DNA of 9,129 nt from positions 1 through 9,129 of the forward strand of contig JASLMY010000204.1 in the NCBI GenBank assembly GCA_030746295.1, written 5' to 3'. Source of the DNA: Alphaproteobacteria bacterium. GTDB lineage: Bacteria; Pseudomonadota; Alphaproteobacteria; GCA-2731375. The position numbers and the translations under genes were made by a program. The notes beneath the pieces were generated by a model. The model was not told the origin of the DNA. It did not search any database and saw only the letters and a program-made list of their open reading frames with translations. Shown here one piece after another: positions 1 to 8,493 of this stretch (positions within the stretch are counted from its first letter, which is position 1; the number at the start of each line of letters is the position of its first letter).

Positions 1-43
1 GCGGCGCTTCCGGCCGCGACGTGCCGGCGGGGAGGGTGGCGGC

Positions 44-47
<4 letters not shown>
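1..47 (+). CDS. murG: C-terminal end of an upstream gene, probably murG (partial)
   Basis: A frame that is open from the window edge (first full codon at base 3) ends at a TGA at 45-47 and reads [14 protein letters not shown]. The stop overlaps the murC ATG in the classic ATGA arrangement (44-47), as expected for translational coupling within the cluster. The assignment to murG (UDP-GlcNAc:lipid I transferase) rests only on the usual gene order ftsW-murG-murC, because 14 residues of a variable C-terminus cannot be recognised by themselves. The frame is real with fair probability; the name is inference. Confidence 0.5.
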
Positions 48-1476
<1,429 letters not shown>

Positions 1477-1477
<1 letters not shown>

Positions 1478-2418
1478 TGGCGGCCCGACAACGCGGTGGC
1501 TTGCTCCGGCAACTGCCCGAGGTGCGCGGCCGCTATGTCGAGGCCGCCCCCTTGGCGGGCTTTGCCTGGTTTCGTGTCGGCGGCCCGGCGGAAGTGCTGT
1601 TCGAGCCGGCGGACGCGATAGATCTGGCGTATTTCCTGTCCGAGCGGCCGGACGACGTGCCGGTGACCGTGATCGGCGGCGCCTCCAATCTGCTGATTCG
1701 CGATGGCGGCATCGACGGCGTCGTTATTCGCCTGGGCCGCGTCTTCGCGGCAATCGAGATCGAGGACGACGGTCTTCGCGCCGGTGCGGCGGCAATGGAT
1801 GTCAGCGTCGCACTGGCGGCGCGCGACGCGGGTCTCGGCGGCCTGGAGTTCCTGCGCGGTATTCCGGGGACGATCGGAGGTGCGCTCAGGATAAACGCCG
1901 GCGCCTATGGCCGTGAGATCAAGGACGTGCTGATCGATATCGAGGCGGTCGACGGTGCCGGTCGGCCGCAGCATGTCGATGCCGCGGACCTCGGCCTCGA
2001 CTATCGGTCTTCGACGGCGCCGGAGGATTGGATCTATCTCGCCGCCCACCTCCGTGGCCGACCCGAGGCGCCCGAGGTGATCCGGGAGCGGATGGCCGAG
2101 ATCAAGGAGAGCCGCGCCGAGAGCCAGCCGGTCGGCGCCCGCACCGGCGGCAGCACCTTCAAGAACCCGCCAGGCGCGATGGCCTGGCAGTTGATCGACC
2201 AGGCCGGCGCCCGTGGCCTGCGGCGCGGCGGCGCCATGGTCTCCGAGCAGCACTGCAACTTCCTGATCAACACCGGCGGCGCCACCTCTGCCGACTTGGA
2301 GGCCCTGGGCGAAGAGGTTCGCCGCCGGGTCCTCGAGACCACCGGCGTCAGCCTCGAATGGGAAATCCGGCGCCTTGGCCGGCATAACGGCCCCGCGGTC
2401 GAGGAGGTCGAGCCATGA
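1477..2418 (+). CDS. murB: UDP-N-acetylenolpyruvoylglucosamine reductase MurB
   Basis: MurB is the FAD- and NADPH-dependent cytoplasmic enzyme that reduces UDP-GlcNAc-enolpyruvate to UDP-MurNAc, the substrate of the adjacent MurC. The 313 residues fit the shorter MurB type common outside enterics. Visible features: FAD-domain motifs FRVGGPAEV (32-40), VIGGASNLL (65-73) and FLRGIPGTIGGALRINAGAYG (126-145 and following); YRSS (176-179); the GGSTFKNP segment (224-231) that carries the catalytic Ser226; LIDQAGARGL (239-248); and a late acidic residue in LEWEIRRLG (293-301), the position of the proton-shuttling Glu. I chose the ATG at 1477, whose A is the last base of the murC stop. A GTG at 1474 is equally possible, adds one residue and sits seven bases after GAGG (1463-1466). 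A longer frame back to 1408 lies inside murC and is unlikely. Confidence 0.96.
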
Positions 2419-3323
2419 GCGCCCACGTTGCCATGCTGATGGGCGGCTGGTCGGCCGAGCGCGAGGTCTCGCTGGTCAGCGGCAAGGCCTGCGCCAAGGC
2501 TCTGGGCGAGCGCGGCTACCAGGTCAGCGAGGTCGACGTCGGCCACGATTTGGCCGACGTGTTGACCCGTCTCGGCCCCGATCTCGCCTTCAACGCGCTG
2601 CACGGCCGCTGGGGAGAAGACGGCTGCGTCCAGGGCTTGTTGGAGGTCCTGGAGATCCCCTACACCCATTCCGGCGTCCGCGCCTCGGCCGTGGCGATGG
2701 CGAAGCCGATGGCCAAGGAGCTCTTCCGCCAGGCCGGCGTTGCCTGCGCCGACGGCATCATCGTCTCGTTGGCCGAGGCCCGCGCCGAACGGCCGATGGC
2801 GCCGCCTTTCGTCGTCAAGCCGCCGGCCGAGGGCTCCACCGTCGGCGTCCGCGTCGTCCGGCCGGGCGACAATATCGATCCCTTCATCGACTGGCGCTAC
2901 GGCGATGAGGTCATGTTCGAGCGCTTCGTGCCCGGGCTGGAGCTCTCGGTCGCGGTGATGGCGGATCGGGCGCTGGGCGTCATCGAGATCGAGCCCTTGA
3001 GCGGCTTCTACGACTACGAGGCCAAGTACACCGAAGGCAAGGCGGTGCACCACATGCCGGCGCGCGTGCCCGAGCCGATCTACGAGCAGGCCATGCGCTG
3101 GGCCCTGGAGGCGCATCAGGTGCTCGGTTGCCGCGGCGTCAGCCGTGCCGACTTCCGCTACGACGAGACCGAAGGCGCAGGCCGGGGCCTCTACATCCTC
3201 GAGGTCAACACCCAGCCCGGCATGACGCCCTTGAGCCTGGTGCCCGAGATCGCCAGCCATCAGGGCATCGACTTCGGGGACCTGGTCTGCTGGATGGTGG
3301 AGGACGCCGGATGCGGACGTTGA
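2415..3323 (+). CDS. ddl: D-alanine--D-alanine ligase Ddl
   Basis: Ddl is the ATP-grasp ligase that makes D-Ala-D-Ala for addition to the peptidoglycan stem peptide. At 302 residues it is the usual DdlB-like size. Residues match the known active site: GGWSAEREVSL with Glu15 (10-20), LHGRWGEDG (62-70), the nucleotide-binding KPPAEGSTVG (135-144), the omega-loop YDYEAKY (199-205), RADF with Arg244/Asp246, and the metal-binding EVNTQPGMT with Glu263 and Asn265 (263-271). Four extra residues lie between Asp246 and Glu263 compared with the E. coli DdlB spacing; this looks like a loop difference. The ATG at 2415 overlaps the murB stop (ATGA) and follows GAGGAGG (2401-2407) by seven bases, so the start is well supported. 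The final 13 bases overlap the start of ftsQ. The Tyr in the omega-loop argues for D-Ala-D-Ala rather than D-Ala-D-lactate activity. Confidence 0.96.
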   Translation: MSAHVAMLMGGWSAEREVSLVSGKACAKALGERGYQVSEVDVGHDLADVLTRLGPDLAFNALHGRWGEDGCVQGLLEVLEIPYTHSGVRASAVAMAKPMAKELFRQAGVACADGIIVSLAEARAERPMAPPFVVKPPAEGSTVGVRVVRPGDNIDPFIDWRYGDEVMFERFVPGLELSVAVMADRALGVIEIEPLSGFYDYEAKYTEGKAVHHMPARVPEPIYEQAMRWALEAHQVLGCRGVSRADFRYDETEGAGRGLYILEVNTQPGMTPLSLVPEIASHQGIDFGDLVCWMVEDAGCGR

Positions 3324-4186
3324 TCCCCAACTGGTGGAATAAGGGCGGCAAGCCGGGTACCGGCAAGGGCCGCAAGCGGCCGCCCCGGCCCTCGATCCTG
3401 TTGCGCCGCCGCCGTCAGCTGCTGTTCGCCCTGCTGGTCCTCGGCGTCGTCGGCGGCTTGGTCGCCGGCGCCCTTTGGGTCAAGGACCGTGGCTACATCC
3501 GGCTCGCCCTGGCCGAGGCCGAGACGCTCGGGCAGGAATCGATCCGCGCCCTCGGCCTGAGCGTGCGCGAGATCTACGTCGTCGGCCGCGAACGCGCTGC
3601 CGCCGATGCCGTTCGCCGGGCGCTCAGCCTCGGGCGTGGCGAGTCGATGCTGGCCCTCGATCTCGAAGCAGCGCGGGCGCGCTTGGTCGCTCTCGGCTGG
3701 GTCAAGGACGCTGCCATCTTCCGGCGCTTCCCCGACGTCGTCGAGGTCCATATCGAGGAGCGCCGGCCGCTCGCCCTCTGGCAGCACAAGGGGCGACTGG
3801 TGTTGATCGATGCCGAGGGCGAGGCCATCACCACCCGCGGGCTGAAACGGTTCCGCGACCTCCCGATCGTCGTCGGCCCGGATGCCGCCCGTCATGCCGC
3901 CGGCCTGATCGCGTTCCTGAAAACCGAGCCGGCCCTTTTCACCAATGTGGATGCCGCGGTCAGGGTCGGCGGCCGGCGTTGGAACATCAAGCTCGGCAAC
4001 GGCATCGAGGTCAACCTGCCGGAGCAGGACCCGGAGGCGAGCTGGCGCCGCCTGGCCGGCATGGCGCGCGACCAAGGCGTCTTCGAGCGCGACATCATGG
4101 CCATCGACATGCGCTTGCCGGACCGCCTGGTGGTGCGCATGACGCCGGCAGCGGCAAAGCGCCGACGGCCGGGCGAGGACACGTGA
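3311..4186 (+). CDS. ftsQ: Cell division protein FtsQ
   Basis: FtsQ is a bitopic inner-membrane divisome protein that connects cytoplasmic FtsA/FtsZ with the periplasmic septal synthesis complex. The 291 residues show a basic cytoplasmic tail (about 1-35, with an RRRR run), one membrane helix at about 36-56 (rich in Leu, Val, Ala and Gly), then a POTRA domain (about 84-152: VREIYVVG through DVVEVHIEERRPLALW) and the FtsQ beta domain (about 155-275, including LVLIDAEGEAI and VNLPEQDPEASWRRL). The signature ERRPLALWQ...LIDAEGEAI is typical of alphaproteobacterial FtsQ. I chose the ATG at 3311, preceded by GGAGGA (3299-3304) with six bases of spacing. The frame continues upstream to 3128, but that part lies inside ddl and lacks FtsQ character. 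The start lies inside ddl (13-base overlap), indicating coupling. The C-terminus is short and basic (AAKRRRPGEDT). Confidence 0.93.
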   Translation: MRTLIPNWWNKGGKPGTGKGRKRPPRPSILLRRRRQLLFALLVLGVVGGLVAGALWVKDRGYIRLALAEAETLGQESIRALGLSVREIYVVGRERAAADAVRRALSLGRGESMLALDLEAARARLVALGWVKDAAIFRRFPDVVEVHIEERRPLALWQHKGRLVLIDAEGEAITTRGLKRFRDLPIVVGPDAARHAAGLIAFLKTEPALFTNVDAAVRVGGRRWNIKLGNGIEVNLPEQDPEASWRRLAGMARDQGVFERDIMAIDMRLPDRLVVRMTPAAAKRRRPGEDT

Positions 4187-4205
4187 GAGTAGCCAAGTGA
4201 CGAGA

Positions 4206-4256
4206 ATGGCAAAGGACACGAATTTTTGGACCCGGGCTCGGGCGGGGGGGCGCTGA
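4206..4256 (+). other. Short ATG frame ahead of ftsA, coupled by TGATG or frameshifted from it
   Basis: An ATG at 4206 opens a 16-codon frame (MAKDTNFWTRARAGGR) whose TGA (4254-4256) overlaps the ftsA ATG at 4256. It crosses a run of seven G at 4244-4250. One more G in that run would join this frame to ftsA and give a product beginning MAKDTNFWTRARAGGALM before the conserved FtsA core; a basic, Gly-ending leader of that kind is common on alphaproteobacterial FtsA. No convincing Shine-Dalgarno precedes 4206. It may be a coupling peptide, a homopolymer base-call error or chance. Confidence 0.25.
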
Positions 4257-5500
4257 TGGCGGTCGGACGCAACCGCATCGTCGCCGCCCTCGACGTCGGC
4301 TCCAACAAGGTCTGCTGCTTCATCGCCAGGCCCGACGGTGCCGGCGGCGCCCGCGTCGTCGGCATCGGCCACCAGGTCAGCCGCGGCGTGCGCTCGGGCT
4401 TGGTCACCGACATGGAGGCGGTGGAGACTTCGATCCGGGCCGCGGTCGACGCCGCCGAGCGCATGGCCGGCGACACCGTGCAGCGAGTCTACACCAACCT
4501 CTCGGCCGGCCGGCTGAATTCCAGGACCGTCTCCGGCGCGGTCGCTATTCAGGGGCATCAGATCGGCGATGGCGACATCCGCCGGGTTCTGGCCCAGGCG
4601 CGGGCGCAAATCGGCAAGGCGGACGGCGACGTCCTGCATGCACTTCCGATTGGTCATGTCGTCGACGGCAGCCGTGGTATTCAGGATCCGCGAGGCATGC
4701 ACGGCGAACGTCTCGGCATCGATCTGCACGTCCTCTCGGCAGCGCCTGGCCCGCTCCGCAATCTCAAGACCGCGATCCAGCACGGCCACCTCGAGGTCGA
4801 GGACTTCGCCTTTTCCGCCTATGCGTCCGGTCTTTCCGCACTGGTCAGCGACGAGATGGACCTCGGCGTCACCCTCGTGGAGATGGGCGCCGGCACCACC
4901 GGCATCGCCGTCTTCTACGAGGGTGCTCTCGTCTTCGCCGACTCGATCGGCGTCGGCGGTGGCCACGTCACCAACGACATCGCGCGCGGCCTCTCGACCC
5001 CGGCCAACCACGCCGAGCGGATGAAGACGCTTTACGGCAGCGCCATTCCCGGCCCCGCCGACGAGCGCGAGATGGTCACGGTGCCGCAGGTCGGCGAGAC
5101 CGGCGGCGACGCCATACAGCAGGTGCCGAAGTCGATCCTGATCGGGATCATCCAGCCGCGCATCGAGGAGACCCTCGAGCTGGTTCGCGATCGCCTTGCT
5201 GCCAGCAGCTATGCGCGCATGGCCGGTCGCCGCCTGGTCTTGACCGGCGGCGCCAGCCAACTCACCGGGGTTCGCGAGCTGGCGGCGCGAATCCTCGACA
5301 AGCAAGTCAGGATCGGCCGACCCCTGCGACTACAGGGCTTGGCCGAAGCGACCGAAGGGCCGGCGTTCGCCACTTGCGCCGGTCTCTTGAGCTACGCCAT
5401 TCGACGGCCGGACGAGGCGCGCGGCGCCGGCGACGGCATTGGCGGGGCCGAGGGCGGCCGACTTTCCAGGGTCGGTCGCTGGCTGAAGGAGAACTTCTGA
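4256..5500 (+). CDS. ftsA: Cell division protein FtsA
   Basis: FtsA is the actin-like ATPase that tethers FtsZ filaments to the inner membrane and recruits later divisome proteins. From the ATG at 4256 the product is 414 residues, normal for the family. Visible: the phosphate-1 motif AALDVGSNKVCCFIARP (10-26); an FtsA-specific 1C region at about 84-165, between the two halves of subdomain 1; the phosphate-2 motif VEMGAGTTGIAVF (208-220); the adenosine motif LTGGASQLTGV (329-339); and a C-terminal amphipathic membrane-targeting helix RLSRVGRWLKENF (402-414). The start is uncertain. The ATG at 4256 has only a G-rich stretch upstream; a TTG at 4226 in the same frame follows AAGGA (4212-4216) by nine bases and would add ten residues (LDPGSGGGAL); a frameshift across the G tract would use the ATG at 4206. 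A 69-base gap follows ftsQ and 94 bases precede ftsZ. The family assignment is secure. Confidence 0.95.
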   Translation: MAVGRNRIVAALDVGSNKVCCFIARPDGAGGARVVGIGHQVSRGVRSGLVTDMEAVETSIRAAVDAAERMAGDTVQRVYTNLSAGRLNSRTVSGAVAIQGHQIGDGDIRRVLAQARAQIGKADGDVLHALPIGHVVDGSRGIQDPRGMHGERLGIDLHVLSAAPGPLRNLKTAIQHGHLEVEDFAFSAYASGLSALVSDEMDLGVTLVEMGAGTTGIAVFYEGALVFADSIGVGGGHVTNDIARGLSTPANHAERMKTLYGSAIPGPADEREMVTVPQVGETGGDAIQQVPKSILIGIIQPRIEETLELVRDRLAASSYARMAGRRLVLTGGASQLTGVRELAARILDKQVRIGRPLRLQGLAEATEGPAFATCAGLLSYAIRRPDEARGAGDGIGGAEGGRLSRVGRWLKENF

Positions 5501-5594
5501 TGCCCGCGATGGTGAGCGGGTGGTTTAGGGGCGAAGCGCGGACGGCGACGTCCGGAACACGGCGAGTGAATCGAAATGCATTCAGGAGGTTGAC
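5501..5594 (+). promoter_or_regulatory. ftsA-ftsZ leader with hairpins and a GANTC site
   Basis: This is one of the few non-overlapping junctions in the cluster. Two small inverted repeats are seen: CCCGC/GCGGG (5503-5507 with 5516-5520, eight-base loop) and CGGAC/GTCCG (5539-5543 with 5550-5554). Neither has a T run, so they are not convincing terminators. Close to the start is TGAAT...ATTCA (5567-5571 with 5580-5584), which contains GAATC (5568-5572), a CcrM-type GANTC site, and the 8-base palindrome AATGCATT (5575-5582). I could not find a convincing sigma-70 -35/-10 pair. In Caulobacter ftsZ has its own cell-cycle promoter, so an internal promoter here is plausible but is inference. Confidence 0.4.
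5584..5590 (+). promoter_or_regulatory. Strong ribosome binding site of ftsZ
   Basis: AGGAGGT, a full-length Shine-Dalgarno match, lies four to five bases before the ftsZ ATG (5595). It is the best match ahead of any gene in the window. This fixes the ftsZ start and agrees with the need for far more FtsZ than FtsA or FtsQ. The upstream half of the site overlaps the last base of the ATTCA arm of an inverted repeat, so pairing there could influence access of the ribosome. Confidence 0.8.
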
Positions 5595-7337
5595 ATGAGT
5601 ATCAATATTGCGGCGCCACATCTGACCGAGCTGAAGCCGCGCATTGTCGTCGTCGGGGTCGGCGGCGCCGGCGGCAACGCGGTCAACAACATGATCCAGA
5701 GCGGCCTCGGCGGCGTCGAGTTCATCGTCGCCAACACTGATGCCCAGGCCCTGGCCTCGAGCCAAGCGGAACGCAAGATCCAGCTCGGCGTTTCGATCAC
5801 GCAAGGGCTCGGCGCCGGTGCCCGGCCCGAGATCGGCCGCGCCGCCGCGGAAGAGGCGATCGACCAGATCATGGACCACATGCAGGGCGCCCACATGGTC
5901 TTCATCACCGCCGGCATGGGCGGCGGTACCGGCACCGGCGGGGCCTCGGTAATCGCCCGGGCCTGCCGCGAGTACGGCGTGCTTACCGTCGGCGTCGTCA
6001 CCAAGCCCTTCCACTTCGAGGGCACGCATCGGATGCGGACCGCCGAGGCCGGCATCGAGGAGCTGCAGGCCTTCGTCGACACTCAGATCATCATCCCGAA
6101 CCAGAACCTGTTCCGGGTTGCGAACGAGAAGACGACCTTCGCCGATGCCTTCGCCATGGCCGACCAGGTGCTGAACTCGGGCGTCAGGGGAATTACCGAT
6201 CTGATGGTCATGCCGGGCCTCATCAACCTCGACTTCGCCGACGTCAAGACGGTGATGAGCGAGATGGGTAAGGCGATGATGGGCACCGGCGAGGCCGAGG
6301 GCGAGAAGCGCGCCATCGACGCGGCCGAGGCGGCGATCTCGAACCCGCTGTTGGACGACGTCACCATGAACGGCGCCCGCGGCTTGTTGATCAACATCAC
6401 CGGCGGCCTCGATTTGACGCTCTACGAGGTCGACGAGGCGGCCAACCGGATCCGCCAGGAGGTCGATCCCGAGGCCAACATCATCGTCGGCTCGGCGCTC
6501 GACGACAGCCTGAACGGGCGAATGCGGGTCTCGGTCGTCGCCACCGGCATCGATGCCGAGGCGATGACCGAAACCAAGCCGGTCTCGCCGCCGAGGCTCT
6601 ACGCCGTCGCCGACCAGGCCGGACCGGGCGCGGCCGCGGGCGAACCGCCGTCGCGGCCGGCGATGCCCGAGCCGAGCATGCCGGCCGTCGGTGTGACCGA
6701 GCCCACGGCACCGGTGATTCGCGGTGGCCCGGCGGCGAGCTTGGCACAAGCGGCTGCCGTTGCCGAGCCGTCGGGCGAGGCCATGCCGCTGGCGTCGCAG
6801 CCAGAGCCGGAGCCGGCACCGGGCGGCGCGCCGCTCTTCAATCAGCTCGGCTCGGCGGTGCCCGAGCGCGTGCCTCAGGCAAAGCCGCTGACGCCGGAGC
6901 CGGAACCGATGCCGAAGAAGGCGGTGGTGCCCGAGCAGATCGACGACACCCCCTTCGTCGCACCGAAGCCGATCGAGCCCGAGGTCGAGGCGGAACCGCT
7001 CGGCCGCCCCGATCCGATCGCGGAAGCCGACGCAGTCAATGCGGGTGCGGCCGAGCCGCGCCGGCCGAGCCGTGGCCTCAGCCTGTTCCGGCGCATGGCC
7101 CAAGTCGGCCGTGCGTTGGAGGCCGAGGCGGACGACGAGCGCGACAAGCGCAGCGAGCCGGCGATGCGGTCCGAGCCGAGGATGTCCGAGGCGCCGGAAA
7201 CGCCCGCCGCGCCGACGCCGGAGCCGGCGCCCGAACCGGAAGCGCCCAGCGGACAGCAGGAGAACTTGAGCCCGCCGCCGCAAGACGAAGGGGATCTCCT
7301 CGAGATCCCGTCGTTCCTGCGCCGCCAGGCGAATTGA
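5595..7337 (+). CDS. ftsZ: Cell division protein FtsZ, with long C-terminal linker
   Basis: FtsZ is the tubulin-like GTPase that polymerises into the Z ring at midcell. The product is 580 residues, longer than enteric FtsZ (about 380) but within the range of alphaproteobacteria. GTP-binding motifs: [14 protein letters not shown] (20-33), ANTDAQAL (46-53) and the tubulin signature GGGTGTG (109-115). The T7 synergy loop NLDFADV (211-217) has the catalytic Asp residues at 213 and 216. The globular core ends near residue 320. Residues 321-565 form a disordered Pro/Glu/Ala-rich linker with two more conserved-looking islands, [13 protein letters not shown] (450-462) and [16 protein letters not shown] (493-508). 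The end [14 protein letters not shown] (567-580) is the conserved C-terminal peptide that binds FtsA and other partners. Translation starts at the ATG 5595 behind a strong AGGAGG. No frameshift or damage is seen. Confidence 0.98.
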   Translation: MSINIAAPHLTELKPRIVVVGVGGAGGNAVNNMIQSGLGGVEFIVANTDAQALASSQAERKIQLGVSITQGLGAGARPEIGRAAAEEAIDQIMDHMQGAHMVFITAGMGGGTGTGGASVIARACREYGVLTVGVVTKPFHFEGTHRMRTAEAGIEELQAFVDTQIIIPNQNLFRVANEKTTFADAFAMADQVLNSGVRGITDLMVMPGLINLDFADVKTVMSEMGKAMMGTGEAEGEKRAIDAAEAAISNPLLDDVTMNGARGLLINITGGLDLTLYEVDEAANRIRQEVDPEANIIVGSALDDSLNGRMRVSVVATGIDAEAMTETKPVSPPRLYAVADQAGPGAAAGEPPSRPAMPEPSMPAVGVTEPTAPVIRGGPAASLAQAAAVAEPSGEAMPLASQPEPEPAPGGAPLFNQLGSAVPERVPQAKPLTPEPEPMPKKAVVPEQIDDTPFVAPKPIEPEVEAEPLGRPDPIAEADAVNAGAAEPRRPSRGLSLFRRMAQVGRALEAEADDERDKRSEPAMRSEPRMSEAPETPAAPTPEPAPEPEAPSGQQENLSPPPQDEGDLLEIPSFLRRQAN

Positions 7338-7342
7338 CGGGA

Positions 7343-7379
7343 CGACCGACGGCTCGGCCGAGGGCCGATCCGCCGGTCG
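7343..7379. repeat. GC-rich dyad structure just after ftsZ
   Basis: Six bases after the ftsZ stop, CGACCG (7343-7348) can pair with CGGTCG (7374-7379), enclosing the perfect palindrome CTCGGCCGAG (7353-7362). No T run follows, so this is not a standard intrinsic terminator. It could attenuate readthrough into lpxC, protect the 3' end of the ftsZ message, or be a chance product of high GC. Confidence 0.25.
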
Positions 7380-7392
7380 ACCGCAGCTTGAA

Positions 7393-7411
7393 ACGAAGTG
7401 TAACGCTTCGT
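7393..7411. promoter_or_regulatory. Near-perfect 19-bp palindrome, candidate operator upstream of lpxC
   Basis: ACGAAGTGTAACGCTTCGT has nine-base arms around a central A (7402) with one mismatch (T7399/G7405, which would be a G-U pair in RNA). It ends three bases before the putative lpxC -35 element, a usual place for an activator or repressor site. As RNA it could form a seven-pair stem with a five-base loop, but no T run follows, so termination is less likely. The binding protein is unknown. Confidence 0.4.
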
Positions 7412-7414
7412 GAC

Positions 7415-7443
7415 TTGTAGCCCGACATCGGCATCAGTAGATT
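7415..7443 (+). promoter_or_regulatory. Putative sigma-70 promoter of lpxC
   Basis: TTGTAG (7415-7420) and TAGATT (7438-7443) resemble -35 and -10 elements and are separated by exactly 17 bases. The -35 keeps the important TTG; the -10 matches TATAAT at four of six positions. Transcription would start near 7450, giving a leader of about 78 bases before the lpxC ATG. The last four bases of the -10 plus the next base make GATTC (7440-7444), a GANTC methylation site. The match is modest and the call is a prediction from the sequence alone. Confidence 0.4.
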
Positions 7444-7451
7444 CCTGCCAG

Positions 7452-7474
7452 GTGATTGATTCGAAATCATTCTC
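7452..7474. promoter_or_regulatory. Inverted repeat with GANTC at the expected lpxC transcription start
   Basis: The core TGATT-CGA-AATCA (7457-7469) is a perfect inverted repeat; extending each arm to ten bases adds only two mismatches. It contains GATTC (7458-7462), 18 bases after the GATTC that overlaps the -10. At the predicted start of transcription it could serve as a repressor site or influence the 5' end of the message. A closely similar sequence precedes ftsZ (5567-5586). Confidence 0.35.
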
Positions 7475-7527
7475 AGGCTTCGGGACGATCTGGAGCAAGG
7501 CATCGAGGCAAGATATGGGCGCCTGCC

Positions 7528-8478
7528 ATGAGTGACATTGCCAGCCTTGCCGAGCGCGTCGGTGGCTGCCGCCAGCAGACCCTGAAGAACGTCATAGACT
7601 GCACCGGCATCGGTCTTCACACCGGCCTCGAGGTGAAGATGACGCTCAGGCCCGCGGCGCCTGGATCGGGCATTCGCTTCCGCCGTCTAGACGTCGCCGA
7701 TCGCGACAACCTGGTTCCGGCCCGCTACGACCGTACCGTCGAAAGTCTCCTCTGCACCAGCATCGCCAACGACGCCGGCGTCGAGGTGGCGACGGTCGAG
7801 CATCTGATGGCGGCGCTCGCCGGCATGGGGGTGGACAACCTCGAGGTCGAGCTCGACGGTCCCGAAGTACCGATCATGGACGGCTCTTCCGAGCCGTTCG
7901 TCTATCTGATCGAGTGTGCCGGCGTGGTCGCGCAGGAGGCGGAGCGGCGGCGCATCAAGGTGTTGAAGACGATCGAGGTCGGAGCGGCGGGAAGCTGGTG
8001 CAGCTTGGCACCTTCGCGCGGCTTCTCGTTCGGCTTCGAGATCGAGTTCAACAATCCTGCCGTACACCGCAGCGACGGCTTCTTCGACCTGGGAGATGGT
8101 GTCTTCAAGCGCGAGATTTCCCGTGCCCGAACCTTCGGCTTCGAGCGCGAGGTCACCAAGCTGCGCCAGTTGGGATTGGTCAAGGGCGGCTCGCTCGACA
8201 ATGCCGTCGTCATCGGCAGCGACAACAAGATCCTGAACCCGGGCGGCTTGCGCTACGAGGACGAGTTCGTGCGCCACAAAGTGCTCGATTCGATCGGCGA
8301 CCTCTATCTCGCGGGCGCGCCGCTGTTGGCGCATTTCCAGGGCAAGCGCTCGGGCCATGCCTTGAACAACATGCTTCTCAGGGCTCTGTTTGCCGATCCC
8401 GAGGCTTGGCAGTTCACGACCGAGATGCCCGAGCCGGTCTATGCCGCGCCGCCGCCAGCGATTTCCGCAATAGCCTGA
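7528..8478 (+). CDS. lpxC: UDP-3-O-acyl-N-acetylglucosamine deacetylase LpxC
   Basis: LpxC is the zinc-dependent cytoplasmic deacetylase that performs the committed step of lipid A synthesis. The 316 residues are near the usual length. Catalytic residues align with E. coli: Glu91-His92 in VEHLMAA (90-96; E78/H79), His250/Lys251/Asp254 in VRHKVLD (248-254; H238/K239/D242) and His277 in SGHALNN (275-281; H265), with identical spacing. Other landmarks: QTLKNVIDCTGIGLHTG (17-33), GPEVPIMDGSSEPF (111-124) and SRARTFGFE (198-206). The segment FEIEFNNP (170-177) has Asn where many homologues have His. I chose the ATG at 7528, just ahead of the conserved QTLKNVI; its Shine-Dalgarno is weak (GGG at 7517-7519). 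The only other in-frame start, TTG at 7456, falls near the predicted transcription start. The tail AAPPPAISAIA is short and hydrophobic; LpxC tails in some bacteria are degradation signals, but nothing here proves that. Confidence 0.95.
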   Translation: MSDIASLAERVGGCRQQTLKNVIDCTGIGLHTGLEVKMTLRPAAPGSGIRFRRLDVADRDNLVPARYDRTVESLLCTSIANDAGVEVATVEHLMAALAGMGVDNLEVELDGPEVPIMDGSSEPFVYLIECAGVVAQEAERRRIKVLKTIEVGAAGSWCSLAPSRGFSFGFEIEFNNPAVHRSDGFFDLGDGVFKREISRARTFGFEREVTKLRQLGLVKGGSLDNAVVIGSDNKILNPGGLRYEDEFVRHKVLDSIGDLYLAGAPLLAHFQGKRSGHALNNMLLRALFADPEAWQFTTEMPEPVYAAPPPAISAIA

Positions 8479-8493
8479 GGCAGGCGACAAGAA

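Noticed and set aside
3128..3310. Upstream extension of the ftsQ frame
   Set aside because: It lies inside ddl with Arg/Pro-rich out-of-frame composition; the ATG at 3311 has a clear GGAGGA site.
3260..5305. Very long open frame (681 codons) on the - strand opposite ftsQ and ftsA
   Set aside because: It covers well-identified genes on the other strand, has low-complexity Ala/Gly/Asp/Arg composition with no recognisable domain, and reflects strong third-position GC bias of the real genes.
5503..5520. Hairpin after the ftsA stop as a terminator
   Set aside because: Only five firm pairs and no T run; termination before ftsZ would also be unexpected without a clear promoter for ftsZ.
5374..5598. 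74-codon + strand frame across the ftsA-ftsZ junction
   Set aside because: Mostly inside ftsA, Arg-rich at its start, no Shine-Dalgarno and no recognisable domain.
5307..7283. Long open frame (658 codons) on the - strand opposite ftsZ
   Set aside because: Arg/Gly/Leu-rich and repetitive, without domain or ribosome site; a mirror image of ftsZ codon use, especially its biased linker.
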